Shown: positions 10,153 to 22,552 of the stretch, piece after piece
Position numbering within the stretch: the stretch's first letter is position 1
How the letters are laid out: each line of letters opens with the position of its first letter
Source: Malania oleifera
Taxonomy: Eukaryota; Streptophyta; Magnoliopsida; Santalales; Ximeniaceae
Assembly (NCBI RefSeq): GCF_029873635.1
Contig: NC_080418.1
Span: forward strand, 14,859,562 to 14,923,561
DNA length: 64,000 nt
Reading direction: 5' to 3'
The notes under the pieces: generated by a model
The model's database searches: none
Seen by the model: only the letters and a program-made list of their open reading frames with translations
Told to the model about the DNA's origin: nothing
Made by a program: the position numbers and the translations under genes

Positions 10153-11590
10153 TGTAACGACCTGCTATTTATTCAACATTTTTTTTTTCTTTTTCTGAAT
10201 ATAATAAATGTCATCTGTCTGAACACTGATAATAACATCTTAGGTACAAAGAGCACCGAGGAAACTCTGTTTGTCGTACATAACTAAGTAGCGGTACATA
10301 AAACTGGGAACTGCTATATATAATACAATATACCAGAAAACTATAATGCTCTAAAATATATTTACAATACAAAATACCCAGTGATGTCACAATAATCTGA
10401 AAACTATTCCAAAACTCTGGTACCTCAAAAACCTACCCTTTTCTGTAAGGGCAGCACAAGTCAACCTCTACCCACGATCCTAATCTGCTCGCCTAGTTGG
10501 ATCTCCTGAGAAATGATAGGTCACTGGGATGAGACAAGGCTTAGTAAGTGAAAATATGCTATTACTAGTGTGTGGAGGCTGAGTTAATAATTTAAAATAC
10601 TGAAATAATACTGTAATATGAGAAAACTGGTAAATTGTACTGAATATATATCTATAATGTAATCTTTAAAATATAACTGTATATATGAGTTTGCTATCTA
10701 GAGGTACTACTAATATAATAATATAAATTGCTGCTGTGTGATATATCTGTACATAGGAACTTCTGCTATACCCTAGGATCTGTATATCATGATATATCCC
10801 CTCATGATAGGGTTGTGCGGCCCGTAGGCTAGACGTACTCTGGTCGGCCCTCTAGGTAAGTTAATCTCTATCCTCCGCCAATCTGTAATGATCTATGTAG
10901 ATCCTAACCCACTGCAATCACTCCGGGCTAACTCAAACCTTTGTCATCGTCTAACCGGATACCTTAACCCAGCATGCTGGGGAGACTGCAAATCTCTCAT
11001 AGCACGGTTAGATGGAATCCACATGCTATCTGAGTCATGCGGTTGCACGTATCTGAAACTAGCAACGGTATCGTGCTTTGCTGTAAATATATCTGTCAGT
11101 AATTTCCACAGGGATATGATATTGTGTAATATTGTATACATATATAAATATATACTCATCTTGCTGCTTTTAACATGATTTCAAAACAACCATAACACTA
11201 TAATTCTGAGCTGTATTATCTGTAATATCTGACTGAAATATATATGTATATTATCTGTCTGTAATATCTTTATTTTTTGTTTGTACTATCTATAATATCT
11301 GTATAAAATATCTATATATAATATCTGTATACTCTGTATATAATATCTGTATGCTCTGTATATAATATCTGTGTGCTCTGTACATGATATCTATATGTTC
11401 TGTATATAATATCTGTATACTCTGTATATCTGCTGTAGCATCTTGATGCTATCTCTGTATAATCTGTCTGAATAAACTGTTTGAGTGTTATGGTTTAGAA
11501 ATCATGTTTTTCTCTGGAAATACTGCAAGTCTCATTCATTGTTAATAATATGAAATATCTGAATATCTGCATATCTGTAATACTGTAAAA

Positions 11591-11644
<54 letters not shown>

Positions 11645-12139
11645 ACTGTAATAAACTTATGCTACACATTTGAATAAACACAGTCTCATGCTCAATTTCT
11701 GTAATTCTGCTATAAAAATAAAATTCATAATTCTCTGAAAATAATTTGATTTACATGCTTGTAAATACACTTTTATAATCTTCTATATACATATTAAAAA
11801 TTTCTAGCATAGCATATTTCCTTTACCTTAAATCTGAAAAGCCCCTACTAAATTCTAGCCCTATACCCGCATGGTTCCTAACTCAACATCTTGAAAACAA
11901 TATTCCTCAGAACAAAATATCAGTATTTTCTTACCTACAACATTTCTTATAACTACAAGGAAGACATAATCTGAATAAAATACCCTACCCTGGATTTGGG
12001 AAGAATTTCAAACCAACTTTCCCCACGATCTGCTCCGGTAAACTTGTAGAGAGCTTCACCAAGAGCGTCGTGGTGGCCTCAGATCTTCAATTCGGCGAGA
12101 AATGGGGTCAAGATCGAAGAGAGAAGGAGAGGGGGTCAT

Positions 12140-12175
<36 letters not shown>

Positions 12176-12429
12176 GGTTTTTGCTCTAAAATTTGATTAA
12201 AAAATCCGAGTTTCAGCTATTTATAGGGTTGGATTCGTTGATGAGACACATCACCTCGTCGACAAGTCCCGTAGAAAGTTCATCGATGAACCTGTACCCT
12301 CTTCGACGAGTTTTAGCCTGCTTTAAAGTCTCTCTCGATATCTTCTCGTCGACGAGATCCTGAGGAGCCCTCGTTGATGAAACCCCTGTGTTCGTCGACG
12401 AGTCCTATAGATATTCTTGGGTTATTATA
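10153..12429 (-). repeat. 3' LTR of gypsy element A
   Basis: Pairs with 17437-19694. In the element's sense it starts at 12429 with an array of CTCGTCGACGAG-type palindromes (12425-12235), then a TATA box CTATAAATAG (12226-12217), then a (CT)n run (12173-12141). A long TA run lies at 11593-11641 and a tandem CTGTATATAATAT-type repeat at about 11220-11440. The two LTRs differ at many sites, so the insertion is not recent. Confidence 0.9.
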
Positions 12430-12442
12430 TTCTCCCCTCCTT
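12430..12442 (-). other. Polypurine tract of gypsy element A
   Basis: The minus strand reads AAGGAGGGGAGAA directly before the 3' LTR, the normal plus-strand DNA primer of an LTR retrotransposon. Confidence 0.8.
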
Positions 12443-12828
12443 ATAAAATTTCATCCTCAAAATTTACTATCTGTTTTTCCTTTTATCATCCCATAAAAGA
12501 AAATGGTACTTATTTTATTACTTACCCTCACTTATGGCGGAGGAATACCGTGGTTACATACTATGTGCTGGTAGATTACATATATAAAACTGAAACTGTC
12601 CACTAACTATATCCATACATGTACCTGCAAAAGAAACTTATTTAACTATTATACTTCACCTGATCACCTCTATACCTCTTAGAACAACTACAGGTATCTC
12701 TGTCTGATCTGCTCCTCGAGCTCCCAAGAAGCTTCCTCTATAGCATGATTTTTTCACAAAACTTTTACTAACTGAATTTCTTTTGTGCGTAATTATTGTG
12801 TCTTTCTATCTAATATCTGTACTAATGC

Positions 12829-13808
12829 TTATTCATAAGCTAATGAATCCTTAAGCTCTATCTCTGCATAGCTGATTATGTGAGACGGGTTTGGGACGTA
12901 TTTCGTTAACATAGCAACATGAAACACGTAGTGTATTCTGGATAAAATTGGCGGCAAAGCTAGCCTATAGGCAATTGACCCTATTCTCTTTAGTATCTCA
13001 AAAGGGCCAATATACCTAGGGCATAACTTGCCATTCTTCCCAAATCTCATAATCCATCTCACAAGAGTTACTTTCAAGAATACCCAATCTCCCACTTCAA
13101 ACTCTAACTCTCGGCCGCGTGTGTCTACATAACTTTTTTGCTGACTCTGTGCGGTACTGGTTCTTTCTTTAATTAGTCGGACCTTTTCACAAGCCTACTG
13201 TCAATCTCTGGTCCCAAAACTTGCCTCTCGCCTACCTCATCCTAGAAGAGAGGAGAACGACATCTCCTGGCATACAGTGCCTCGTATGGAGCCATGTCGA
13301 TACTAGACTGGTAGCTGTTATTATAGGCAAATTCAACTAGTGGTAAAAACTGAGTCCAGCTACCCCCAAAATCTAGCACGCATGCACGAAGCATATCTTC
13401 TAAGGTCTGAATTGTCCTCTCAGTCTGACCATCTAACTGGGGATGGAAAGCTGTACTAAATGCTAACTGTGTACCCATAGCCTCCTGATAGCTTTTCCAA
13501 AATCGCGAAGTAAACCGAGGATCTCGGTCTGAGACTATGGATATTGGTACACCACAGAGACGAACTATCACCTGAACATATATCTCTGCCAGTTTGTCCA
13601 TGGAATAGCCGACTTTAATAGGGATAAAATGGGCAGTTTTCATCAAACGATCAACAACTACCCAAATTGCATTCAATCCCTGTTGCACTGGTGGTAACCT
13701 CGTAACAAAATCCATAGAAACGTGGTCCCACTTCCATTCTGGAATAAACAACGGTTGCAACTGCCATGTTGGTCTTTGATGGTTAGCCTTAACCTGCTGA
13801 CACGTCAA
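12829..13808 (-). pseudogene. Integrase of gypsy element A (core and C-terminal part)
   Basis: 13808-13242 covers the catalytic core. The three acidic residues are visible in [18 protein letters not shown] and DGQTERTIQ, so the DDE triad looks intact. 13095-12829 holds the GPY/F module (RYIGPFEILKRIGSIAYRL) and the VFHVAMLTKYVP segment typical of Ty3/gypsy integrase ends. The two parts are separated by stops or frameshifts around 13100-13240. Integrase inserts the element DNA into the chromosome. I do not see a well-preserved chromodomain after the GPY/F module. Confidence 0.85.
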
Positions 13809-13811
13809 GCA

Positions 13812-14633
13812 CTATTGAATAAACTCGACTATCTCCTTCATTCCACTCCACCAGAAGTACTTTCGCAGATCCCTATACATTTTAGTGCTACCAGGATGAA
13901 CAGTGTATAAGGATCTATGAGCCTCCTCCAATATAGTTCTCCTGATCTCGGTATCAGTAGGAACACATAGCCTAGTACGGAAACGCAGGGCTCTGTCATC
14001 TGATATGCTGAACTCCTCTCCCTGACCATCCCTCACTCTAGTTATAACCTCTGCCAACTTTGTATCATCACCCTGAGTTGTTTTAATTTTCTTGTATAAT
14101 GTAGGCTGTACATTTAGGCTGGCAACAAAAGCCTGAGGACTATCCTCTACCAACTCTATACAAAGTCTCTCCAAATCCATCAGGATCAGGTGCTGAATCT
14201 CTATGGCTTCTAGTATTGGTTTTACTGACTTCCTGCTTAGAGCATCTGCCGCTATATTCGCTTTCCTTGAGTGATAACTAATAGTACAGTCATAATCTTT
14301 GAGAAGTTCTAACCACCTTCTTTGCCTCATGTTCAACTCTCTCTGGGTGAGGAAATATTTCAAACTCTTGTGATCCGTGAAGATTTCGCATTTCCCATCA
14401 TACAAATAATGCCTCCAAATCTTAAGAGCATACACCACTGTAGCTAACTCCAAATCATGCATAGGGTAATTATTTTCATATTCCTTAAGTTGTCTAGAAG
14501 AATATGCAATGACCCTGCCATGTTGCGTTAATTCGCACCTAAGCCCTTTTAGGGACGCAACACTGTATATCACAAACCCATCCTTTCTTGATGGAATAGC
14601 CAATACTGGGGCTGTAACCAACCTTTGCTTCAA
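13812..14633 (-). pseudogene. RNase H and integrase zinc domain of gypsy element A
   Basis: The first half is the RNase H domain: the family's YSDAS is YSVAS here, losing the first catalytic aspartate, followed by [28 protein letters not shown] and [10 protein letters not shown]. The second half is the HHCC zinc domain that opens integrase ([17 protein letters not shown]), cut by a TAG just before the CLTCQQVKA cysteines. RNase H removes the RNA template during reverse transcription. With the aspartate gone and a stop at the zinc domain, this copy is inactive. Confidence 0.85.
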
Positions 14634-14915
14634 CTCTTGGAAGCTCCGCTCATAGTCATCAGTCCATTCAAACCTTACATTTTTCCTCGTAAGTCATGTC
14701 AACGGACCTGACATACTAAAGAACCCATCGATGAAGCGCCGATAATAGCCTACTAAACCTAGAAAACTCCCAACTTCTTGAACATTTACAGGCCTCACCC
14801 AATTAACCATTACATCTATCGTACTTGGGTCAACAGATACACCTGTCTCAGAGATCACATGGCCGAGAAAAGAAACTTGCCTCAGCCAGAATTCACATTT
14901 CTTGAACTTCGCATA

Positions 14916-15308
14916 TTACTTTCTCTTTCTCAATGTCTGCAATACCAACCTCAAATGATGCTCGTGCTCCTCAATAATCTTCGAGTAGACCATTATATAA
15001 TCAATAAGTGCAACCACAAACTGGTCTAGGTATGGATGGAACACTCGATTCATTAAATCCATAAATATCGCTTGTGCATTAGTCAACCTAAATGACATCA
15101 CTAAGAACTCGTAATGCCCATATCTAATACGAAATGCCATTTTTGAGACGTCCTCTGCCCTCACTTTTACCTGATGGTAAGCTGACCGCAAGTCGATTTT
15201 AGAATAAACCTGGGTCCCCTGGAGTTGATAAAACAAATCATCGATCCTGGGAAGAGGATATTTATTCTTAACTGTTAGTTTATTTATTTTCCTATAATCT
15301 ATACACAT
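14916..15308 (-). pseudogene. Reverse transcriptase core of gypsy element A
   Basis: Family motifs are plain: [31 protein letters not shown] with the first catalytic aspartate, and [14 protein letters not shown], where the second aspartate of the usual FIDD box has become tyrosine. Reverse transcriptase copies element RNA into DNA; losing a metal-binding aspartate should abolish this. An upstream TAG near 15352 replaces the tryptophan of the normal SPWGA motif and splits this segment from the protease-RT start. Confidence 0.85.
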
Positions 15309-15352
15309 CCTATGGTTCCATCTTTCTTTTTCACAAATAAGACTGGTGCTCC

Positions 15353-16102
15353 CTAGGGCGACACACTGGGCCTGATGAATTCCTTATCTAGTAATTCTTG
15401 CAATTGATCTTTTAATTCTTTTAACTCGGCTGGGGCCATTAGATAAGGAGCTTTAAATATTGGCGCTGACTTTGGTAGAAGATCCACAGTAAACTCAACT
15501 TCACGGTCTGGTGGCAAACCAGGTAATTCCTCTGGGAATACATCTGAGAATTCTTTAACTACAGGGACAACAGCTTGTTTCAATTCTTCTTTCGATGATT
15601 TCTTAATGCAAGCAACAAATCCCTGGTAGCCTTCTTGGATTAGTTTTCTTACCTGAACAGATGACGCAAGTTGAGGTGAAGAACGTACCCGCGAACCAAT
15701 AAATCTGTATTCTAACTCGCCTGGTGGTCTGAAAATCACTGCTTTCAAATGATAGTCAATACTAGCATGATTATCTACTAACCAATCCATACCCAGAATG
15801 ATGTCAAACCCCTGCATATCTAATATCGCCAAATCAACTGGCAATATCTTTTCCTGAATAGTTAGTAAAAATATCTTGAGTACCATTCTACATCTCACCA
15901 TTGACCCAGTCGGCGTAGATACAACTAACCCAATATCTAATAACTGTGCCTCATACCCCGTTAATTTAGCATATACCGCAGATACAAAAGAGTGGGTGAC
16001 ACCTGTATCAAATAAAACAATAGCTATAAATGAGAAAGCAGCAAAGGTACCTGTAACTACGTGTCCAACTACATCGGCGTCACCCGCTGTGAACGCATAC
16101 AC
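15353..16102 (-). pseudogene. Protease and start of reverse transcriptase, gypsy element A
   Basis: An aspartic protease of the retropepsin kind begins the segment: the catalytic triad is LFDTG at residues 30-34 of this reading and the flap side reads GFDIILGMDWL. Then follow [21 protein letters not shown] and PYLMAPAELKELKDQL, the linker leading into reverse transcriptase. The reading ends at the W-to-stop change in SPWGA. The protease itself looks intact. Confidence 0.82.
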
Positions 16103-16210
16103 TCTTGCCAGTGCCGTGTTCCTCTGCTGTCCTCCACGGGGCGCCTAATAACCGCACCGGTATGGTCTGGGAGCTAGTGCGTGAGTTGGAAATCCTTGAC
16201 ACGACCACAA

Positions 16211-17116
16211 TCAGTGCCCGGGTCTCCCGCATTTGTAGCAGACATCCTCACCCATCCTACATTCACTTGGATGTTTGCCTCCACATCTAGGACAGGTAGG
16301 AGCAGCCCGTCCACCATGAAAACCACCACAGCCCATCATCTGTCTCCGACCACCTCCATAGCGATCTCCTCTCCATGGCCCTCGGCTAGAACTCGCCTGT
16401 AAATCCTGAGGCGAAGACCTCTTCCTCTGACCCTGAGCTGCAGCGTTCCTCTGCATACCACTCTCAATAACTGCAGCTCCATCCACGACCTCTGCAAACA
16501 TCTGAGCTCGAAAGCCGATAACTTGCTCAAATAAACTCTACTTCAATCCCTCTTCAAACTTCCTGGCCTTTTTCTCTTTGTTTGGTGCTAAATGTGGGGC
16601 AAAACGGTATAACTCAAGAAATTGTGTAGCATACTGTGTCACCGTCATCAACCCCTGAGAAAAATGCCGGAACTCTTCTGCCTTTGCGCTCCAAACGATA
16701 GCTGGAAAATATTGCTCGAAGAACAATTCCTTGAAACGACTCCACGACATTGGAAATGGATCTGGCCTTTGCTCCTCAATCATACTCGCTGATCTCCACC
16801 AGTGTTTTGCCTCTCCTATCAGTTTAAACATCGCAAATGCCACTTTATGCTCGTTTGTACATGCCAGTACTGCTAAGATCTCCTCGAAATCTTGAACCCA
16901 ATTATCAGCCACAATTGGGTCAGGTCCTCCAGCAAAATAAGGAGGCCTTATCCGCATAAACTGCTCGATCGTGCAACTACGCTCTCCTCCACACTTCACC
17001 ATCTCAGCCATCACCAGCTGAGTGACATTGCGTTGTATATCTGTATCTCCACCTCCCATACTGGAGGGTCCTGGTCTGTCACCTCTAGCATCTGTACTAC
17101 TGCTACCTGGATCCAT
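16211..17116 (-). pseudogene. Gag of gypsy element A with CCHC zinc knuckles
   Basis: Starts at MDPGSSST (ATG at 17116); an upstream in-frame ATG at 17137 is less likely. 17116-16538 carries the retrotransposon gag domain (FAGGPDPIVADNWVQDFEEI, EAKHWWRSA, WSRFKELFFEQYFP). After a stop and frame change near 16505-16538, 16501-16211 holds an RG-rich linker and knuckles CPRCGGKHPSEC and CYKCGRPGH. Gag forms the virus-like particle and the knuckles bind RNA. Frame damage makes it non-functional. Confidence 0.83.
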
Positions 17117-17421
17117 CCTTGAAAATATAAAAAACACTATTTTTAAATCCTATACAGATCTACTTTACTCCATCCAACTAAAACCTCAAATTCACTGTCA
17201 ACTATTTCCCTTGTTCCTACCCCAAAATCCAATCCTACGACCCAAACATACGACTTGTCGATAGTTTACTATGACTTTCCTAAAATCATCACCCTAGGAA
17301 AAACACAGAAATCGCCACGAAAATCTTGTATTTAGACCATAGAACAAATCCTCAAATTCTTTTCCTATATTTTGGTATTGTATCCGCTACATTCTAAAGT
17401 CTACAGAACCTAGCAACCTAG

Positions 17422-17433
17422 GCTCTGATACCA
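17422..17433 (-). other. Primer binding site of gypsy element A
   Basis: The minus strand reads TGGTATCAGAGC three bases inside the 5' LTR, complementary to initiator tRNA-Met. Confidence 0.9.
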
Positions 17434-17436
17434 AAC

Positions 17437-19388
17437 TGTAACGACCTGCTATTTATTCAACATTTTTTTTTCTTTTTCTGAATATACCAAATGTCATTTG
17501 TATGAACACTGATAATAACATCTTAGGCCCAGAGAGCACTGAGGAAACTCTGTTTGTCACACATAACTAAGCAGCGATACACAAAACTGGGAACTGCTAT
17601 ATACAATATAATATACCAGAAAACTAGAATGCTCTGAAATATATTTATAATACAAAATACCCAGTGACGTCACTATAATTTGAAAACTATCCCAAAAATT
17701 TTGTACCTAAAAAACCTACCCTTTACTATAAGGGAAGCACAAGTCAACCTGTACCTGTGAGCCTAATGTGCCTGCCTAGCTGGATCTCCTAAAAAATGAT
17801 AAGTCATAGAGATGAGACAACGCTCAGTAAGTGGAAATATGCTATTACTAGTGTGTGGCAGCTGGGTTAATCATTTAAAATACTTAAATAATACTATAAT
17901 ATGAGAAAACTGGTAAATTGTACTGAATATATATCTATCATGTAATCTTTAAAATATAACTGTGTATCTGAGTTTGCTATCTGGAGGTACTACTAATATA
18001 ATAGTATAAACTGCTGCTGTGTGATATATCTGTACATGGGAACTTCTGCTATACCCTGGGATTTGTATATCATGATATATCCCCTTATGATAGTGTTGTG
18101 CAGCCTATAGGCTTGACTTACTCTGGTCGGCCCTCCAGTTAAGTTAATCTCTATCCTCCGCCAATCTATAATGATCTATGTAGATCTTAGCCCACTGTAA
18201 TCACTCCGGGCTAACTCAAACCTCTGTCATCGTCTAATCGATTACCTTAACCCAGCATGCTGGCGAGACTGCAAATCTCTCCTAGCACGGTTAGGCAGAA
18301 TCCACATGCTATATGAGTCATGTGATTGCACGTGTCTGAACATAGCAACGATACCGTGCTCAGCTGTAAATATAACTGTCTATAATTTTCACAGGGATCT
18401 GATATCATGTAATAATGTATACATATATAAATATATACTCATCTTGCTGCTTTTAACATGATTTCAAAACAACCATAACACTATAATTCTGAGCTGTATT
18501 AGCTGTAATATCTGACTGAAATATATATATGTATATTATTTGTATGTAATATCTGTGTTTTGTTTGTACTATCTATAATATCTATGTAAAATCACAGTAT
18601 ATAATATCTATATACTCTATATATAATATCTGTATGCTTTGTATATAATATATGTGTGCTCTGTATATGATATCTGTATGCTCTGTATATAATATCTGTA
18701 TACTCTATATATCTGCTGTAACATCTTGATGCTATCTCTGTATAATCTGTCTGAATAAACTGTCTGATGTTATGGTTTAGAAATCATGTTTTTCTTTGGA
18801 AATACTGTAAGTATGATTCATTGCTAATAATCTAAAATATCTGAATATCTGTATATCTGTAATACTATAAAATCCATATATATATATATATTGTACTTTA
18901 ATAAACTCATGCCACACATTTGAATAAACCCAGTCTCATGCTCAATTTCTGTAATTCAGTTATAAAAATAATATTCATAATTCTATGAAAAAAATAATCT
19001 GATCTACATGTTTGTGAATACACTTTCATAATCTTCTGTATACATATTAAAAATTTCTAGCATAGTATATTTCCCTTAACTTAAATCTGAAAAGCCTCTA
19101 CTAAATTTTGGCCATATACCTGCAGGGTTCCTAACTCAACATCCTGAAAAAAATATTCCTTAGAACAAAATATTAGTATTTTCTTACCTACAACATTTCT
19201 TGTAACTACAAGGCATAATCTGAATAAAATACCCTACCCTGGATTTGGAAAGAATTTCGAACCAACTTTCCCCACAATCTGCTCCAGTAGACTTGCAGAG
19301 AACTTCGCCAAGAGCGTCATAGTGGCCTCATATCTTCAATCCGGCGAGAAATGGGCCTAGGATCGAAGAGAGAAGGGGAGGGGGTCGT

Positions 19389-19422
<34 letters not shown>

Positions 19423-19694
19423 GGTTTCTGCGCTAAAATTTGATTAAAAATCTGAGTGTCAACTATTTATAGGGCTGGATTCATTGATGAGACACATCAC
19501 CTCATCGACGAGTCCTGTAGAAAGTTCGTCGATGAACCTGTACCCTCGTCGACGAGTTTCAGTCTGCTTTAAACCCTCTTTCGGTATCTTCTCGTCGACG
19601 AGATGAGTTTTCGTCGATGAGATCCTGAAGAGCCCTCGTTGACAAAACGCCTGTGTTTGTCGACGAGTCCTATAGATATTCTTGGGTTATTACA
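17437..19694 (-). repeat. 5' LTR of gypsy element A
   Basis: Partner of 10153-12429. In the element's sense: palindrome array 19675-19480, TATA box 19472-19463, (CT)n run near 19420-19392. The TA run that is long in the other LTR is short here (about 18875-18891). A (C/T)TGTATATAATAT tandem repeat lies at about 18590-18720. Confidence 0.9.
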
Positions 19695-20008
19695 ATGATG
19701 AAGGGGTCATCTTGTGTTTCCATTGGATCCTAAGAATCTTGCAAAGGGTACGGTGGTAGCCTATGAGCTAGTAATATGTGTGGAATGACATGGAGGATCT
19801 CGGGACCGAACTTGAAATCACTCATCTCACAAAGATGCTTGAGTAGTGGGAGGTTGTAACTTGGCCATGAATTTGGAAAATCGTATAGAGTATTCCATTC
19901 TTATGCATAGTTCTTTGACCAAAGAAGATTCCTTGTAGAATTGTAGAAATACGATCTATGTAGGATGAAGACACTATGAGCAGTGGAAGAAATATGTGGT
20001 TCAAGCTT

Positions 20009-21066
20009 CTAGAGGTTGTAATTTCCTATGAGATTGGTCAACTTATTTCTCGAGGTGAGAAGTGGGTTGAACCATTGTAAAAGAGTCCATAACAGAGAGC
20101 CTTGATTAGCTGGATTATGGAGATGAGCATAGGTTTCCTGTAGAGGAATGAATACAATATGGACCTGTAAAATAGAAACATACCATATATACCATATAGC
20201 GTTAGTATTAAAAGAAGAAAGCTTGATGATGTATGGATTGAGAAAAGGATAAGATGGAAAGGTGAGGTGGTGACTTATCCTATCAGCATAAGATCTGAAG
20301 TGGGGCATAGCAAACATTTTAATGGTGAAATGTTTAGTTTTAACATAAAAGTCGAATTTTTGAATCCCATTTTTTATCGCAAGAATTTCTTTGAAGACTG
20401 TGTGATAGTGCTTCCGTGAATCCTTGAATTTCCCACTGGGGTGTCCACAATAGGACCTTCTTTTTTTCTTTTTCTTCAAGAAATAATACTCCCCAGTAAT
20501 GGTCACTGGCATCAGTTTGGAGGATAAGATTCCCCGTGGATAGAATAGTCAAAGGCGGTGGATTATCTGGAGCTTTTTTGAGATGTTGGACAACCTTTGT
20601 CAGGTCAGGGCTCCATAGGGGCAGCTTTTTCTTAAAAAGCCTTGATAGGGTATTGGTAAAGTGACTAGCATGTGGGATAAAATCTCTGACATAGTTGATT
20701 ATGCCAAGAAACTTTTGGATATACTTTACTGATAGACCGTCATCAAGAAATTGCAATAATTCTCTGGCAAGGTGGGGTCCTGGACGGATGGCGCTGTGTG
20801 ATATTTCCATTCCCAGAAAATCAATTTCACATTGGACAATCATGCTTTTCTTTTCTGAAAGCATTATACCATATTGTGATGCCATATGTTGGAAATGCTG
20901 AAGGAGATGATAATGATCAGCCTGGGACTTTCAGAATAATAAAATATCATCAATGTATATCAGAGTACTGTGAAGAATAGGGTTAAAGATTCTGGTCATT
21001 GCTTTCTTAAATAGTGATGGAGCAATCTTCAAGCCGAAGGGTAATGCAGTCCATTGAAACTATTCA
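20009..21066 (-). pseudogene. Pararetroviral reverse transcriptase (C-terminal part) and RNase H
   Basis: The segment next to the solo LTR encodes the palm region, including a preserved YIDD active-site box at 20957-20946. Further on come MEISHSAIRPGPHLARELLQ, the thumb region FLGIINYVRDFIPH, and the RNase H start (LQTDASDHYWGVLF, with its catalytic aspartate). A frameshift near 20340-20510 moves the remaining RNase H (KEILAIKNGIQKF) into another frame, and the end is scrambled. Reverse transcriptase and RNase H together make viral DNA from the RNA template. Interrupted and frameshifted, so not functional. Confidence 0.8.
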
Positions 21067-21896
21067 TGTAACGCCCCGGACCCACCACGTGGGGCTTGGA
21101 GTGTTATGAGAACGACACGCGTCTCTGATACCATTTATGCATTGAAAAAATATTAAAAATATCCTTAAACATTAAATACCAGAGTTCTATATTTACACAT
21201 TAGCAAACTCATCATACAACAACATTTTCCATATTACAAAACCTGAAAGAAATATAAAGATCTATAAAAACTAATACATATCCGTTCTAGTTTCACTCAC
21301 AAAACTACCCACCTTGGAGCTATCTAAGCTTGATCTCCTGGATAACCTGAAAAGATTTAACATAAGACGGGGTGAGACACCTCTCAGTGTATGGTTGAAG
21401 TGTTTAATATACCATTAAAATATCTATCGAAAGTGCATCAACAATCTGCAAGTAACCCAAAATATCGTGGTCATAATCACACGAAGTCAACAACTTTGCC
21501 AACCAATCACATTCCATAATCATCAATATTTTTATTGGTAGTTCCTGAGAATAGAGAAATCTACCTGTCCATACAAGTAGTTTCCCTCTGCTCTAGTACT
21601 AACACTAGGGAACTCACCTTTCTCAGTAAGCTCTCGTGTTATGTATTTAGGTAAAGTCACCGAGAATAGGGAAGATCACCCGCCCATACAAGTGGCTTTC
21701 CTCTACTCTGATATCCACAATTAATTATCAGAGTACTCGCCTTTCTCAACAAGCCTTCGGGTGGAGTAATCTACTTTGCCCAAATTACTTAATTAATTAA
21801 AGTCACGTATAACTTTATCATAATCATTCCACACAAAATATTCATACAGTTTCCAATTTTATCCACACAGGTTTTACATCCACATGTCATGTAATT

Positions 21897-22142
21897 GTCC
21901 ACACATGACTAATAAAATCACAACATAAATGTCCACACAGGATTGATCCACATAGGACTAATCAAATCACAGCATAAATGTCCACACAGGACTGGTCCAC
22001 ACAGGACTAATCAAACCATAGCAGAAATGTCCACACATGACTGGTCCACATAGGACTAATCAAACCACAGCAGAAATGTCCACACATGACTGGTCCACAC
22101 AGGATTAATTAAACCACAACAGAAATGTCCACACAGGACTCA
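21897..22142. repeat. 49-bp tandem repeat (about five copies) within the solo LTR
   Basis: Units open GTCCACACAGGACTGGTCCA and close with a CAGAAAT-type end; the first and last copies are shortened. Copies differ at a few sites each. It lies in the presumed R/U5 part of the LTR. Confidence 0.85.
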
Positions 22143-22527
22143 AAACAACACACCGTTCATAGTAAATAGGTAAACAACCTCCTCATACCACTGCCAACAT
22201 TACATGAAGGTTATACCAGGTACGATATAATGACCTCCTCATACCACTGCCAATGCTATATCGTAATTTACATGAACCACAACCAAATCAACAGAAATCA
22301 ATCGTTCAACATACCCAAGATTTCACCACAATATACCCAACATCAGCATATTCAATCAGCCTGAATTTCACAATCAATCAATATTCACATTCTCAACAAT
22401 TCCTCATCCCACATTATCCACAATCATTTAATTATCAAAAATGGTTTCAACCACACAATTTTTCCCAATATAATTTATTTATCTAAAAAGAACATTTCAA
22501 TACCATCAAGGTTTAGAAAAATTATAC

Positions 22528-22552
22528 CTATATATATATATATATATATATA
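22528..22552. repeat. (TA)n microsatellite
   Basis: About 12 TA units in the solo LTR. Confidence 0.9.

Larger units (their letters stand above)
10153..19694 (-). mobile_element. Full-length Ty3/gypsy LTR retrotransposon A (chromovirus-like)
   Basis: Two LTRs of 2277 and 2258 bp in direct orientation begin TGTAACGACC and end TTATTATA/TTATTACA. Five bases on each side, GTGAT and ATGAT, match at four positions and look like the target duplication. Between them, on the minus strand, come primer site, gag, protease, reverse transcriptase, RNase H, integrase and polypurine tract in Ty3/gypsy order. LTR style and protein motifs suggest the Tekay/Del branch of chromoviruses (inference). The frame is broken by stops and lost catalytic residues, so the copy cannot move by itself. 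It was inserted into the pararetroviral sequence. Confidence 0.9.

Noticed and set aside
12829..13095. Functional chromodomain after the gypsy A integrase
   Set aside because: The GPY/F module is clear, but the aromatic residues of a chromodomain cannot be identified in the short remaining sequence.
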